Source: CALBPI01 sp039815365 (GTDB lineage Bacteria; Pseudomonadota; Gammaproteobacteria; Steroidobacterales; Woeseiaceae). From it: 64,000 nt of DNA. The stretch is taken from the NCBI GenBank assembly GCA_039815365.1, contig JBCBZK010000003.1, positions 9,590 to 73,589 of the forward strand, written 5' to 3'. Shown one piece after another: positions 42,617-51,813 of this stretch. Both the position numbers and the translations under genes were made by a program. The stretch's first letter is position 1. Each line of letters begins with the position of its first letter. The notes below the pieces were generated by a model. That model did not search any database. It saw nothing but the letters and a program-made list of their open reading frames with translations, and was not told where the DNA came from.

Positions 42617-44704
42617 ATGAATTCGTTACGACGATTGGCCAGCAATGGCCGACGCGCCGGCTTGCTATTGGCAGGCGCACTACTCGCTAGCCCGGCACTC
42701 GCCGGAGGCAACAATGCAACGACAGGACCGACATTGACTCCGGGTGCCTCGAGCAACCAGATCATCGTCAAATACAACGCGCCGCTTCTTGGCCTGGCGC
42801 AAGCCGATTTAGGTGTCGCAAACGGCGCTGCTGCAGTGCGTGCACGCAGTGTGCGCAACGCGATGGGGCTATCGGCGAAATTACGCCGCCAAACAGCTGG
42901 CGGCGCGAGTGTCTATCAGCTGGCTCGCTGGCAAACGAAGGCTGAACTGCAGCAGTCGTTAGCCGTACTGAACGCTGACCCAAGTGTCGCTTATGCGGAA
43001 GTGGATCAGTTGTTGCAGCCAATGGCGACACCAAACGACAGTCGCTACAACGAGCAATGGCATTACTTTGAGTCTACCGGCGGACTGAATCTACCAACCG
43101 CTTGGGACACAACAACGGGCGCGGGCGTCGTCGTAGCAGTCATCGATACCGGCTACCGCCCTCACCCGGATCTTGTTGCTAACCTGTTACCCGGCTATGA
43201 CATGATTTCGGACGCGTCAGTGGGTGTCGATGGCAATGGTCGCGACAGCGATGCACGCGATCCGGGAGATGCGTCTGCGGCTGGTGAATGCGGACCTGGC
43301 GAGCCGGCACGCGGCAGCAGTTGGCACGGTACTCACGTTGCTGGCACTGTCGCCGCCGTCACCAACAACGGCACCGGCATCGCCGGCGTCGCATATGGCG
43401 CCAAAGTCGTGCCATTGCGCGCCTTGGGCAAGTGCGGCGGATTCACCTCTGATATCGCGGACAGCATTATCTGGGCTTCTGGCGGCAGCGTCGCAGGCAC
43501 GCCGGCGAATGCAAACCCGGCAGACGTGATCAACATGAGTCTGGGTGGCGGGGGCAGCTGCTCGACAACCACCCAGAACGCGATCAACACCGCACGCAAT
43601 AACGGCGCAACAGTTGTAGTCGCAGCAGGAAACTCCAACACCAATGCATCAGGCTTCAACCCAGCCAACTGTGCTGGGGTAATTTCAGTTGCGGCAACCA
43701 ACCGCAATGGTGGTCGCGCGTACTACTCGAACTTCGGCAACTCGGTCGATGTTGCCGCTCCGGGCGGCGACATACGCGGTGGTGCAGCGGGCGGTGTGTT
43801 ATCAACGCTGAACAGTGGCAGCCAAGGTCCGGCCGGCGACAACTATGCGTTCTATCAGGGCACCAGCATGGCAGCGCCACATGTCGCAGGTCTGGCGGCA
43901 TTGCTCAAAGCGAGCGATGGCTCGCTCACGCCTACGGAGATTGAGAACACGATCAAGAACACCGCACGGTCGTTCCCTGCAACCTGTAACCAGTGCGGCA
44001 CCGGTATCGCCGATGCAGCGGCGGCGATTGCATCACTCGGCGGCGGCAATCCACCACCAACCGGCGGCAACGTATTGACCAATGGCGTGGCACAAACGGG
44101 TTTGTCCGCCAGCACAGGCAACGTGCTGCGTTACACGATCGCTGTACCTGCCGGCGCCAGCAATCTGTCGTTCTCGATTGGCGGTGGTAGTGGTGATGCG
44201 GATCTCTACGTTCGTTTTGGCGCGGCGCCGACAACCAGCACCTATGATTGTCGCCCTTACCTTAACGGCAACACCGAGACCTGCAACATCGGTACGGTTC
44301 AGGCAGGCACCTATCACGTGATGGTGCGCGCGTACGCCGGCTTCTCCGGCGTTAGCCTCGTTGCCAATTTCGATGAGCCAAGCAGTGGTGGTGGCGCGAC
44401 GGGCGGTTCCGCCAGCGCAAACAATCTGTCAGCATCGCGAAACAACTGGTTGCGCTACACGGTTGATGTGCCCGCGGGTATGGCAACGCTGGTGGTCGAG
44501 ATTTCAGGTGGCAGCGGTGATGCCGATTTGTACTTGAGGCGCGGCTCACAGCCGACAACGAGTGCGTATACGTGCAGACCGTATCTCAATGGCAACAATG
44601 AGACGTGCACGATCAGCAATCCACAGGCCGGCACATGGCACATAGGTGTTCGTGCCTATAGAACGTTCTCAGGTGTTAGTCTCGATGCGGAATGGGCTCC
44701 GTAA
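42617..44704 (+). CDS. Secreted S8 serine protease with two PPC domains
   Basis: 695 aa preproprotein. Signal peptide (cleavage near ALA, residue 29), propeptide (about 45-135), then the subtilase domain with D177 (AVIDTG), H237 (HGTHVAG) and S417 (GTSMA), matching extracellular alkaline proteases. Two bacterial pre-peptidase C-terminal (PPC) domains follow (about 485-585 and 600-694), each with GSGDADLYVR or DADLYLRRG and CRPYLNGN; PPC domains are usually removed during secretion. Strong ribosome site GGGGATGG. A rho-independent terminator follows at 44731. A protein-degrading exoenzyme is the likely role. Confidence 0.95.
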   Translation: MNSLRRLASNGRRAGLLLAGALLASPALAGGNNATTGPTLTPGASSNQIIVKYNAPLLGLAQADLGVANGAAAVRARSVRNAMGLSAKLRRQTAGGASVYQLARWQTKAELQQSLAVLNADPSVAYAEVDQLLQPMATPNDSRYNEQWHYFESTGGLNLPTAWDTTTGAGVVVAVIDTGYRPHPDLVANLLPGYDMISDASVGVDGNGRDSDARDPGDASAAGECGPGEPARGSSWHGTHVAGTVAAVTNNGTGIAGVAYGAKVVPLRALGKCGGFTSDIADSIIWASGGSVAGTPANANPADVINMSLGGGGSCSTTTQNAINTARNNGATVVVAAGNSNTNASGFNPANCAGVISVAATNRNGGRAYYSNFGNSVDVAAPGGDIRGGAAGGVLSTLNSGSQGPAGDNYAFYQGTSMAAPHVAGLAALLKASDGSLTPTEIENTIKNTARSFPATCNQCGTGIADAAAAIASLGGGNPPPTGGNVLTNGVAQTGLSASTGNVLRYTIAVPAGASNLSFSIGGGSGDADLYVRFGAAPTTSTYDCRPYLNGNTETCNIGTVQAGTYHVMVRAYAGFSGVSLVANFDEPSSGGGATGGSASANNLSASRNNWLRYTVDVPAGMATLVVEISGGSGDADLYLRRGSQPTTSAYTCRPYLNGNNETCTISNPQAGTWHIGVRAYRTFSGVSLDAEWAP

Positions 44705-44730
44705 CGAAACACCATTAGGATGTGACACGA

Positions 44731-44759
44731 TACGGCGCCTTCGGGCGCCGTATTTTTTT
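44731..44759 (+). terminator. Intrinsic terminator between subtilase and VOC genes
   Basis: Perfect 9-bp stem TACGGCGCC / GGCGCCGTA with a TTCG tetraloop, followed by seven T. It ends the protease transcript but lies only 15 nt before the VOC start codon. Confidence 0.93.
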
Positions 44760-44774
44760 GACGAGGGGATCAGC

Positions 44775-45137
44775 ATGGCACGCAATATTCGAGTGAACTA
44801 CGTAGAGCTACCAGCAGCCGATTTTGCCGCTATAGAAACGTTCTACCGCGACGCGTTCGGCTGGTCGTTCACATCGTTCGGGCCCGAATACCACGCGTTC
44901 AACGACGGCGCATTCGACGGTGGCTTTTATCGTTCCGAGCTCGTCTCGCGGCAAGACAATGGCAGCACGCTAATCGTGCTGCTGAGCGATGACTTGCAGC
45001 ACAGCTACGACGCGGTCGTTAGCAATGGCGGTCGCATCCACAAAGAGATCTTTTCGTTCCCGGGCGGTAGTCGATTTCATTTCCTGGACCCGCACGGTAA
45101 CGAGTTATCTGTCTGGACAATGACTGACGGCGATTAG
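44775..45137 (+). CDS. VOC-family (glyoxalase-like) protein
   Basis: 120 aa from the ATG at 44775, which has the ribosome site GAGGGG; the reading frame extends upstream through the terminator but this is not used. The compact beta-alpha-beta-beta-beta fold of the vicinal-oxygen-chelate family is suggested by YVELPAADFAAIETFYRDAFGW and FHFLDPHGNELSVW. Members bind metal and act as glyoxalase, dioxygenase or antibiotic-binding proteins; none is distinguishable here. The preceding terminator leaves almost no room for a separate promoter. It overlaps the stop of the convergent TonB-like gene by 4 nt. Confidence 0.85.
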   Translation: MARNIRVNYVELPAADFAAIETFYRDAFGWSFTSFGPEYHAFNDGAFDGGFYRSELVSRQDNGSTLIVLLSDDLQHSYDAVVSNGGRIHKEIFSFPGGSRFHFLDPHGNELSVWTMTDGD

Positions 45138-46054
45138 TATCTAATCGCGAAACGGATCCGTGTTTCTACGTTAGGCACGTCGACAGCAACACCGTCAACC
45201 ACGCGCGGTTTGTACTTAAACCTGCGCAACGCCCGCTTGGCGGACTCCGCAAACACCCGAACGTTTTCTCCACCAACAATTTGGATATCTGTTGGTCTAC
45301 CCCGCGTATCGACGGTGAACGAAAAGTCTACGTAACCCTGTATTCCATCGCGCAATGCAGATCTGGGATAATCCGGTGCGACTCGAGCGAGCGGCAAATA
45401 TTCATTTTCGTCGACCGGCACCACGATGCTGTTGTCTGCGCGCTTTTGGGCGACAATCTGTTGCAACGCCTCATCGTCGTTCGTTCGCGCCATTTTTTCG
45501 AGTGACTCGAGTGCACGGCGATAGTCCGGATGACCCGTGTTGTCTGCCGCCTCAAACCCTGCAACCGCGCTTTGCAGATACTGCGTCGCATCTTCATTTG
45601 CACGCAATTGCCAACGCGCGAGTGCGTAAACTGCATTCGTGCGCGATGCGTGCTCGATCGGCAGGATTTGAGCGAAAATACGGTGAGAAGCGTCAAGATA
45701 AGGCTTTGCGCGCCGCCATTCATCTGACGTCAGCGTGGTGACACCAACGGAATACAGTACGGACGCGTGATCGGCAGAAGTCTCTCCGTAGGCATCAGCA
45801 GAAATCTCCAAGGCCTCATCGTAGCGTTCAATCGCTGCGAGCATTCTATTCTGCGCGTCACCTAACGACACAAGAACGGGCACGCGACCTGCGCGCCCGG
45901 CATCGCCTAACGCAATATAAATGTCATCTGCCTTACGCAACGAACGAATACCTGCATCGCGCAACCCCGCGCCCAAGCTCGTCAACCCAAGGTTGTAATA
46001 AAGCACAGCGGTTTCACCGTTCGGCGATGTATGTAATTGATTCGCAAGAGCCAC
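45134..46054 (-). CDS. TPR repeat / TonB C-terminal domain protein (N-terminus frameshifted)
   Basis: 306 aa in the open frame. TPR-like helices (about 10-195) precede a TonB_C domain (about 215-300) with PDYPRSALRDGIQGYVDFSFTVD and KYKPRVVDGVAV. The TonB-type domain energises outer-membrane receptors or, in such TPR fusions, has an unknown envelope role. There is no signal peptide in this frame, and the first codons (GTG) have no ribosome site; the signal sequence is encoded just upstream in another frame (46072-46245). One base change near 46090-46100 would restore a single gene. Either a mutation or a sequence error. Confidence 0.82.
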   Translation of the reverse strand: MALANQLHTSPNGETAVLYYNLGLTSLGAGLRDAGIRSLRKADDIYIALGDAGRAGRVPVLVSLGDAQNRMLAAIERYDEALEISADAYGETSADHASVLYSVGVTTLTSDEWRRAKPYLDASHRIFAQILPIEHASRTNAVYALARWQLRANEDATQYLQSAVAGFEAADNTGHPDYRRALESLEKMARTNDDEALQQIVAQKRADNSIVVPVDENEYLPLARVAPDYPRSALRDGIQGYVDFSFTVDTRGRPTDIQIVGGENVRVFAESAKRALRRFKYKPRVVDGVAVDVPNVETRIRFAIRY

Positions 46055-46071
46055 CGCCTCGGCGGCTGGCG

Positions 46072-46245
46072 TTACGGCAAGCGCGTAATACCGCTATCGA
46101 ATAATGCTTGGTAATCGTTGTAGGCGGCCATCATACGCTCTCTGAGTTGCCCACGATCATCGGCAAACGCATTGGCGACAATGAGCAACATCGCAAGCGG
46201 CAACAGTGTTGCACGAACCCGTAAGGACCGAATCAAAACGACCAT
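46072..46245 (-). pseudogene. N-terminal signal-peptide portion of the TPR-TonB gene, out of frame
   Basis: From the ATG at 46245, with a strong ribosome site (AGGGAGG), this frame encodes a signal peptide (LLPLAMLLIVANAFA) followed by RMMAAYNDYQALFDS and then stops at 46072. The other frame continues with YYALAVTPAAEAVALANQ, the natural TPR continuation. The TAG at 46094-46096 in that other frame and the stop here confine the shift to about 46074-46096. Together with 45134-46054 it forms one disrupted gene. Confidence 0.75.
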
Positions 46246-46320
46246 CAGTCGACCTCCCTGTAATGTTCGACGTATTATCAGCGCAGTATACAAACATTCA
46301 CGGCGACTTCGGAGTCAGTC

Positions 46321-46632
46321 ATGCCTGGTTCTTACCCACAAAAAATTAAGCAATTGCCACTCTACGATGGCAGGTTTGATGCATACCAATTAGCCGCGGA
46401 TGGCGCCAAGGTGTTGTTTGCATCCTACCCGCCCGGCACAGATATTCCTGAGCATACGCATGACACTGACAACTACGGCGTCATTACAAAAGGCTGTTTG
46501 CAACTGACGATGAATGGCAAAACCGAACACTTCAGATCAGGCGACTGGTACCACGTCCCCGCAGGTGCGCCGCACGCCGCTAAGTTTGATGTCGAATCGG
46601 ATGAAATCGAATTTTGGTTCGACGCAGAATAA
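46321..46632 (+). CDS. Cupin-domain protein
   Basis: 103 aa single cupin barrel: PPGTDIPEHTHDTDNYGVITKG is cupin motif 1 with metal-ligand His and acidic residues, and GDWYHVPAGAPHAAKF is motif 2. Metal binding is expected; no substrate can be assigned. Small single-domain cupins are often sensors or accessory enzymes. The ATG at 46321 follows GGAGTC. The last codons overlap the start of the lipase gene by 19 nt. Confidence 0.82.
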   Translation: MPGSYPQKIKQLPLYDGRFDAYQLAADGAKVLFASYPPGTDIPEHTHDTDNYGVITKGCLQLTMNGKTEHFRSGDWYHVPAGAPHAAKFDVESDEIEFWFDAE

Positions 46633-47369
46633 CGCTCTCGCTGCTAGCATCATTGATGCTCGCCGTGACGGTGACGGACGTGCACGGCGATAACGCGTTG
46701 ACGCAAGACAACGCCGAGTGTGTCGTGCTGCTGCACGGCCTGGCACGCACGGAGCGTTCTATGCGCAAGATGGCGCGTGCGCTGCGTAACGAAGGTTATG
46801 CAGTGGCAAATCTTGGCTACCCGTCCCGTTCAGCAACCATTGACGTACTCGCCCCCGATGCAATTAACGCGGGGCTTGATGTGTGCCGCAAACAAGGTGC
46901 AACGAAAATCCATTTTGTCACGCACTCCATGGGCGGTATTTTGTTGCGTCACTTCCTTGCCAACACCGCCATCGCAGAACTCGGTCGCACTGTCATGCTC
47001 GCGCCCCCGAACCAGGGGAGTGAGGTCGTCGACACGTTGCGCGGTACACCTGGCTTCAGGAGCCTGAACGGCCCGGCGGGACTGCAACTGGGCACCGGCG
47101 ACGAAGACATTCCGCGCACGCTCGGCGCGGCCAATTTCGACGTCGGCATCATTGCAGGAACACGGTCGATGAACCTTGTCCTCTCGCAGTTTTTACCCAA
47201 CCCGGATGATGGCAAAGTATCTGTCGAATCGGCAAAGCTAGACGGGATGGCCGACTTTATGACGATCCCCGTGACGCACCCGTTCATCATGAAGAAACCC
47301 GTCGTTATTCAACAAACGCTGCACTTTCTGAAAACCGGCGCATTCGATCGCCCGGACGATGACGCATGA
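46614..47369 (+). CDS. Exported alpha/beta hydrolase, lipase-like
   Basis: 251 aa starting at a TTG (46614) that gives a proper signal peptide (ITLSLLASLMLAVTVTDVHG). An alpha/beta hydrolase with VVLLHGLARTERSM (oxyanion region), nucleophile elbow THSMGGI, Asp in NPDDGKV and His in VTHPFIM. Closest in style to triacylglycerol lipase-type or cutinase-like enzymes of small length, acting on esters outside the cytoplasm. Overlaps the cupin gene by 19 nt and the next gene by 4 nt (ATGA), so three to four genes form one unit. Confidence 0.82.
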   Translation: MVRRRITLSLLASLMLAVTVTDVHGDNALTQDNAECVVLLHGLARTERSMRKMARALRNEGYAVANLGYPSRSATIDVLAPDAINAGLDVCRKQGATKIHFVTHSMGGILLRHFLANTAIAELGRTVMLAPPNQGSEVVDTLRGTPGFRSLNGPAGLQLGTGDEDIPRTLGAANFDVGIIAGTRSMNLVLSQFLPNPDDGKVSVESAKLDGMADFMTIPVTHPFIMKKPVVIQQTLHFLKTGAFDRPDDDA

Positions 47370-47779
47370 CGACCACAGCCGGCTACTCTGCAACACCATT
47401 GGCTAAGAAACTCGGTATTACAGCGGGCAGTCGCGTTAAAACCTGCAATGCACCGACAAATTATCGTGATCTGTTGGCACCGTTGCCCGACAACGTCACC
47501 TTATCGCCGATGCTACGCAAGGACATCGATGTGTGGCACTTATTCACAGCCAAACGAGGTGAACTCGAACGCACCGTTCGACGAGCTATTGGGCACATAA
47601 AACGTGACGGCATGATCTGGGTTTCGTGGCCAAAGAAAGCCTCAGGCATGCCCTCTGAAATCACCGAAAACACCATACGCGAAGTCGCCCTGCCGCTAGG
47701 TTTGGTAGATGTCAAAGTCTGCGCAGTTGATCACACCTGGTCCGGACTCAAGTTGGTTATCAGGAAAGAGCTGCGATGA
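47366..47779 (+). CDS. DUF3052-family protein
   Basis: 137 aa cytoplasmic protein. Matches the DUF3052 pattern: GYSATPLAKKLGITAGSRVKT at the start, then DVWHLFTAKRGELE, GMIWVSWPKKASG and VCAVDHTWSGLKLVIRKE. Function unknown in the family. It overlaps the lipase by 4 nt upstream and a membrane protein gene by 4 nt downstream. Confidence 0.85.
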   Translation: MTTTAGYSATPLAKKLGITAGSRVKTCNAPTNYRDLLAPLPDNVTLSPMLRKDIDVWHLFTAKRGELERTVRRAIGHIKRDGMIWVSWPKKASGMPSEITENTIREVALPLGLVDVKVCAVDHTWSGLKLVIRKELR

Positions 47780-48192
47780 GCGCATCTGGCGATCAACACG
47801 CACACCCGATTGTCGGGGTCGTGTGCATTGTTCTTGGTTGCTTTCCGTTAGCAATCGCGACCGGGTTGATGCAGGCGCAACCGGGCACGATACATGCGCC
47901 TCTGTGGGTTGTCGGCCTCGTCGGCGTCATTGCAATCGTTGCCGGCGTGATGGTGATGCTGCCAACCGGGCGAGTGCTGGATGCGGTCGCTTGCCTGCTT
48001 TGCGCGGGCTTCGCAGCCGTTGGATTTTGGTTATCGCTAAAGGCTCCGGCCGATGGTTTCTCGGGCGGTCTGCCGTTCATTTCCTCGGGGGCCAACGTCA
48101 TGGTGGCACGTGTCATTTTTGGTAGTGGCGCGGTTATGAGCCTGATAATGGCCGTTTACGCTGCCAAGCGAGCGCTAAAAAGCCGATCCTGA
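47776..48192 (+). CDS. Four-helix membrane protein of unknown function
   Basis: 138 aa with four likely membrane helices (about residues 12-33, 42-62, 67-87, 108-130), separated by short polar loops. No recognised domain. The start overlaps the DUF3052 stop by 4 nt, so it is the last gene of the cupin-lipase-DUF3052 run. I propose no function. Confidence 0.68.
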   Translation: MSASGDQHAHPIVGVVCIVLGCFPLAIATGLMQAQPGTIHAPLWVVGLVGVIAIVAGVMVMLPTGRVLDAVACLLCAGFAAVGFWLSLKAPADGFSGGLPFISSGANVMVARVIFGSGAVMSLIMAVYAAKRALKSRS

Positions 48193-48524
48193 CCGTCCAC
48201 CACAAACGTGTCTTTTTTGCGTCAGACCTGAGACAAAAAAATTTATTGCGGTGCACAATCAATAAGTTACATATCGCAAATGTTAAATAAATACTTAACA
48301 TAAGAGCAATTTTTACGCTAATTGGCCATTTTCTCTGGCTCGGAACGACCTCACCGATTCTACGTATCAACGGCAAGTGTTTGTCTTCATTGCCGTATTC
48401 CTTTCAGGCGAAACAGGCCACTATTGCTCCAATAGACTCACATTTGCAGCAAGGGTAGGCTCAAGGACGGGTTGACATAAGAATAATTAATGACCCGAAC
48501 ACCTCGTTACAATATGGAGAAGAA
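48193..48524. other. 332-bp AT-rich gap before the metalloprotease pair
   Basis: No gene supported. It is noticeably AT-richer than its surroundings, with an A7 run at 48235-48241 and an ATTTATTG element, as is common in promoters of regulated genes. A TTGACA at 48472-48477 has no -10 at proper spacing. The ribosome site GGAGAAG precedes the next gene. Confidence 0.5.
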
Positions 48525-49109
48525 ATGATGAGATTGCGTAATCGCATCGCTGCCTTCGTCTCGTTGGCGTTAGCCGTATTCAGCGTGTCATCGCTGAATG
48601 CGTCCACGACGCTGCAGATGAATCTGGCGCAGATGGTCACTAACTCAGATCGAGTTTTTGTCGGGACAGTAGTCCAAATCACAGAAAGCACCAAGCAAGT
48701 CGGCGGCGGCCAGATTCCCGCTGTTACCTATCGACTGAAAGTCGGTGATGCCTTCAAAGGCACGTACGATGAAATCAAAGGGGAGAAATACGCAGACGTC
48801 ACGATGATCGGTTCATTGAAGATTCTGGCGTCGGGACACCACCCGATCACGGATTTCCCGATGATGAGTGTGGGCAATGAATACCTGTTGATGGTTGCAC
48901 CTGATGGCCCGGTTGGCCTCACAACCACAATGGGCTTGGGACAAGGTTGCTTCTCTATCAGTGACGGCGTTAGTGACAAAGTCGCATTGAATGGCGCCAA
49001 CAACGTAGGACTCTTCAGCAACATGAACCTCGGCTTCGCTGACGGTGTTGCCGTTTCCTACAGTGAGCTGTCAAGCCTCATCAGCGATCTCGTAGGAGGT
49101 GCTCAATAA
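48525..49109 (+). CDS. Exported protein of unknown function, partner of the metalloprotease
   Basis: 194 aa with a signal peptide (RIAAFVSLALAVFSVSSLNA). The mature part begins LQMNLAQMVTNSDRVFVGTVVQ, a beta-rich pattern seen in secreted proteins that escort or regulate proteases, and contains SVGNEYLLMV and GQGCFSI, with a single Cys. No catalytic motif is visible. The next gene starts inside its stop codon (1-nt overlap) with the strong site TAGGAGG, so the two are co-translated; a chaperone or inhibitor role is speculation. Confidence 0.72.
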   Translation: MMRLRNRIAAFVSLALAVFSVSSLNASTTLQMNLAQMVTNSDRVFVGTVVQITESTKQVGGGQIPAVTYRLKVGDAFKGTYDEIKGEKYADVTMIGSLKILASGHHPITDFPMMSVGNEYLLMVAPDGPVGLTTTMGLGQGCFSISDGVSDKVALNGANNVGLFSNMNLGFADGVAVSYSELSSLISDLVGGAQ

Positions 49110-51769
49110 TGGCTACGCGATTTTCATTACTGCGACGCGTTGCCGTCGCCTCTCTCGCCACTGCTGCCTCAGCCTCGGTGCTGGCCAGTGGTCCGTTAAA
49201 CACGAATGCAAATGACCCGGACGGCGTTGAGCGCTGGCCTAACGGTGGTCTTAACATTCCTTGGAACCCGGACGGTGTGCCAGCGGGCGGTGCAGATGCA
49301 CTCGCGCTAGGTCCATTGACCTACACGGAAGCTGTTGAACAGACAGCAACAGCGTTTCAGGCATGGCAAGACATTCCGACGGCCACCGCGACCTACAGCA
49401 ACAATGGTCCGTTGCCGTTCGACGTTGATGAAACCAACTTCGGGCCATTCGTGGACAACCTCTTTAACAACAACAATAACTCGGATGGTTTAAGCCCGAT
49501 CGTTTATGACGATGACGGCGCGATCTTCCTCGCATTGTTCGGCCAAAGTGGCGTTCTCGGCTTTGCAAGCACAGATACCCGTGATGCAGACGGCAACCCG
49601 ATTGAAGGTGTCTCGTTCCTGAACGGTGGCTCCATTCTGGGTGGCTTCCCGATCGATGATTTCTTCGGCGTACAAGTGCACGAGTTCGGTCATTACTCCG
49701 GCATGGGTCACACCGTCGTTAACGGTCAGAACATCGCATTAGGCGATACCTCTGGTCCGACACCTGCCAATACTTACGGCACATCACCTTTGATTCAAAC
49801 AGAGACGATGTACCCGTTTGCATTGCAAGGCGGTGGTGAATCAACGCCGCATGCAGATGACATCGGTTTCTACTCATTCATGTATCCGACAGCAGATTTC
49901 TTTGCCCAAAGCGGCACGATCTCCGGTCAGATTCTTGATCCGAGTGGCACCATCGGCCTGACGGGCGTTAACGTCATTGCACGTAACGTCGCTGATCCGT
50001 TTGTGGATGCAGTCTCTGCAATCTCGGGTGACCGTGATGGCAACGGTTTCTACACCATTAACGGTCTGACACCAGGTGCGGCATACACCATTCATACGGA
50101 TCAGATCCTGCAAGGTGGTTTCAGCACAACGCCGATCGCGCTGCCAGGACCGGAAGAGTTCTACAACACCGGCGAGTCGAACAACGTTGACTCTCCTGAC
50201 CCTGTCGATGAAGCCACACCAATCCTAGTGACGGCAGGTGTTCCGGTAACAGGCATTGATATCATCATGAACACACCGGGACCGGGCGATCCGTTGCCTG
50301 TGGGTGATGAAGGCAACGTGCAAATCTCGCTACCGTTTGCGTTTAAGTTCTGTGGTGTTGAGTACAACAGCGCGATCATCAACGCGAACGGCACGGTGAG
50401 CTTTGGCGCAGCGCCAGCTGCTCTGGACTTCCTGATCGGTTCGGCCCGCTTTGTCGGCGGCCCACCGCGAATTGCCGGTTTGTACGCAGATCTGAACGCT
50501 GCCGCGGGTGGCACAGTCAGCTTCCTGCAAGATGACAACTCTGTCTCCATCAACTTTGATGGTGTGCCGATTTTCCCGGCAGTGGGTTCGAACACGTTCA
50601 GCATCGAGCTGCGCGCTAACGGTAAATTTGATACGACCTATAGCGATATCTCGGCAACCACCAGCGTTGCGGGCTACACCTGTGGTGGCGCAGTCGCCAC
50701 TGGTTTGGAGTCGTCTGACGATTTGTCATCGCTCGACCAACGTATCGATACCAACTTCAAGGCAACGCGTTTCGAGCAATTCACAAGCTTCGGTAACCCG
50801 CTTGATCTCGTTGGCACTGAGCTGAAATATCAGTCAGTTCGCGGTATCTCTGATCCGTTTGAGCCGAACGATACGCTAGGCAGCGCAGAACGCGTCGCCT
50901 TGCCGTACGATTCGCGTGATCGCTACACGATCATCGGTGAAGGCGATGTTGATTACTTCAGCTTCGAAGCTGAGGCAGGTCAAACGTTGATCGCCGAAGT
51001 GATCGCAGGTCAGATCGATAGCGTGCTCGGCTTGTTCCGTCTCGACAAAGTAAAAGGTGACAGAATATTCACACCGATTGCTATTGACGATGATGGTGGT
51101 GCAGGCACCCTGTCGCAAATCCAGGTTCTGTTGGAAGAGGACGCACGTTATGTGTTAGCCGTCTCGACATTCCCGGACTTCGACTTTGTCGGCGCGGGTA
51201 ACAGCACCGGTCGTTACGTGATCGCGATTGACGCTATTGACGGCATCCTGCTGAACCTCGGCGATGACGATTCGTTCGAATTAGACCTTGGCTTCACGTT
51301 CCCATTCCAGGGTGGTGCGTACGACACGGTCTTCGTGAACTCAAACGGTAACCTGACCTTTGGTGCTGGCGACACAGACTTCAGCGAGTCTGTCGCAGAA
51401 CTATTGGCCGGCGCACCGCGCATCGCTGCATTGTGGGACGACTTGTCTCCGAATGCCGGCGGTCGGGTCATCGCAAGCTCTGAGGCTGATTCATTCAGCG
51501 TCACGTTTGAAGATGTACCAGAGTTCTTTGCAGCAACCACCAACACCTTTACTGTCACGTTGAGCGCAAGCGGCGACGTCAGTATTGAATATGGTGCTAT
51601 TGCAGCAACGGACGGCATTGTCGGTGTTACAGAGGGCGGTGGCGCAGCAGATCCGGGTGAAACTGATCTGTCAGCCGGTGGCTTGTCTGCGACAGGCAGC
51701 GTCTACGAGCTCTTCGAGTTTGGCGACAACAATGACCTAGGAGAAAGCACCGTGGACTTCACCAACTAA
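49109..51769 (+). CDS. Secreted matrixin-like zinc metalloprotease with PPC and paired beta-sandwich repeats
   Basis: 886 aa. Signal peptide, then a metzincin domain (about 30-270) with HEFGHYSGMGH (191-201) supplying three His and one Glu, as in matrixins. A SpaA/CARBOXYPEPTIDASE-regulatory-like module (about 275-385, SGQILDPSGTIGLTGVNV) follows. Two copies of a nidogen-like beta-sandwich (about 395-515 and 714-840, with NANGTVSFG and NSNGNLTFG) flank a PPC-type domain (about 580-700, EPNDTLGSAERV). No membrane anchor. It ends at a good terminator. Likely degrades extracellular protein such as matrix; substrate unknown. Confidence 0.9.
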   Translation: MATRFSLLRRVAVASLATAASASVLASGPLNTNANDPDGVERWPNGGLNIPWNPDGVPAGGADALALGPLTYTEAVEQTATAFQAWQDIPTATATYSNNGPLPFDVDETNFGPFVDNLFNNNNNSDGLSPIVYDDDGAIFLALFGQSGVLGFASTDTRDADGNPIEGVSFLNGGSILGGFPIDDFFGVQVHEFGHYSGMGHTVVNGQNIALGDTSGPTPANTYGTSPLIQTETMYPFALQGGGESTPHADDIGFYSFMYPTADFFAQSGTISGQILDPSGTIGLTGVNVIARNVADPFVDAVSAISGDRDGNGFYTINGLTPGAAYTIHTDQILQGGFSTTPIALPGPEEFYNTGESNNVDSPDPVDEATPILVTAGVPVTGIDIIMNTPGPGDPLPVGDEGNVQISLPFAFKFCGVEYNSAIINANGTVSFGAAPAALDFLIGSARFVGGPPRIAGLYADLNAAAGGTVSFLQDDNSVSINFDGVPIFPAVGSNTFSIELRANGKFDTTYSDISATTSVAGYTCGGAVATGLESSDDLSSLDQRIDTNFKATRFEQFTSFGNPLDLVGTELKYQSVRGISDPFEPNDTLGSAERVALPYDSRDRYTIIGEGDVDYFSFEAEAGQTLIAEVIAGQIDSVLGLFRLDKVKGDRIFTPIAIDDDGGAGTLSQIQVLLEEDARYVLAVSTFPDFDFVGAGNSTGRYVIAIDAIDGILLNLGDDDSFELDLGFTFPFQGGAYDTVFVNSNGNLTFGAGDTDFSESVAELLAGAPRIAALWDDLSPNAGGRVIASSEADSFSVTFEDVPEFFAATTNTFTVTLSASGDVSIEYGAIAATDGIVGVTEGGGAADPGETDLSAGGLSATGSVYELFEFGDNNDLGESTVDFTN

Positions 51770-51813
51770 GGTGAGGCACCACAGCATCGGGCGTTATGCC
51801 TGATGCCTTGCGG

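Noticed and set aside
48472..48513. TTGACA with TACAAT as a sigma-70 promoter for the metalloprotease pair
   Set aside because: The spacing is 30 bp, too long for a normal promoter, and no better pair was found.
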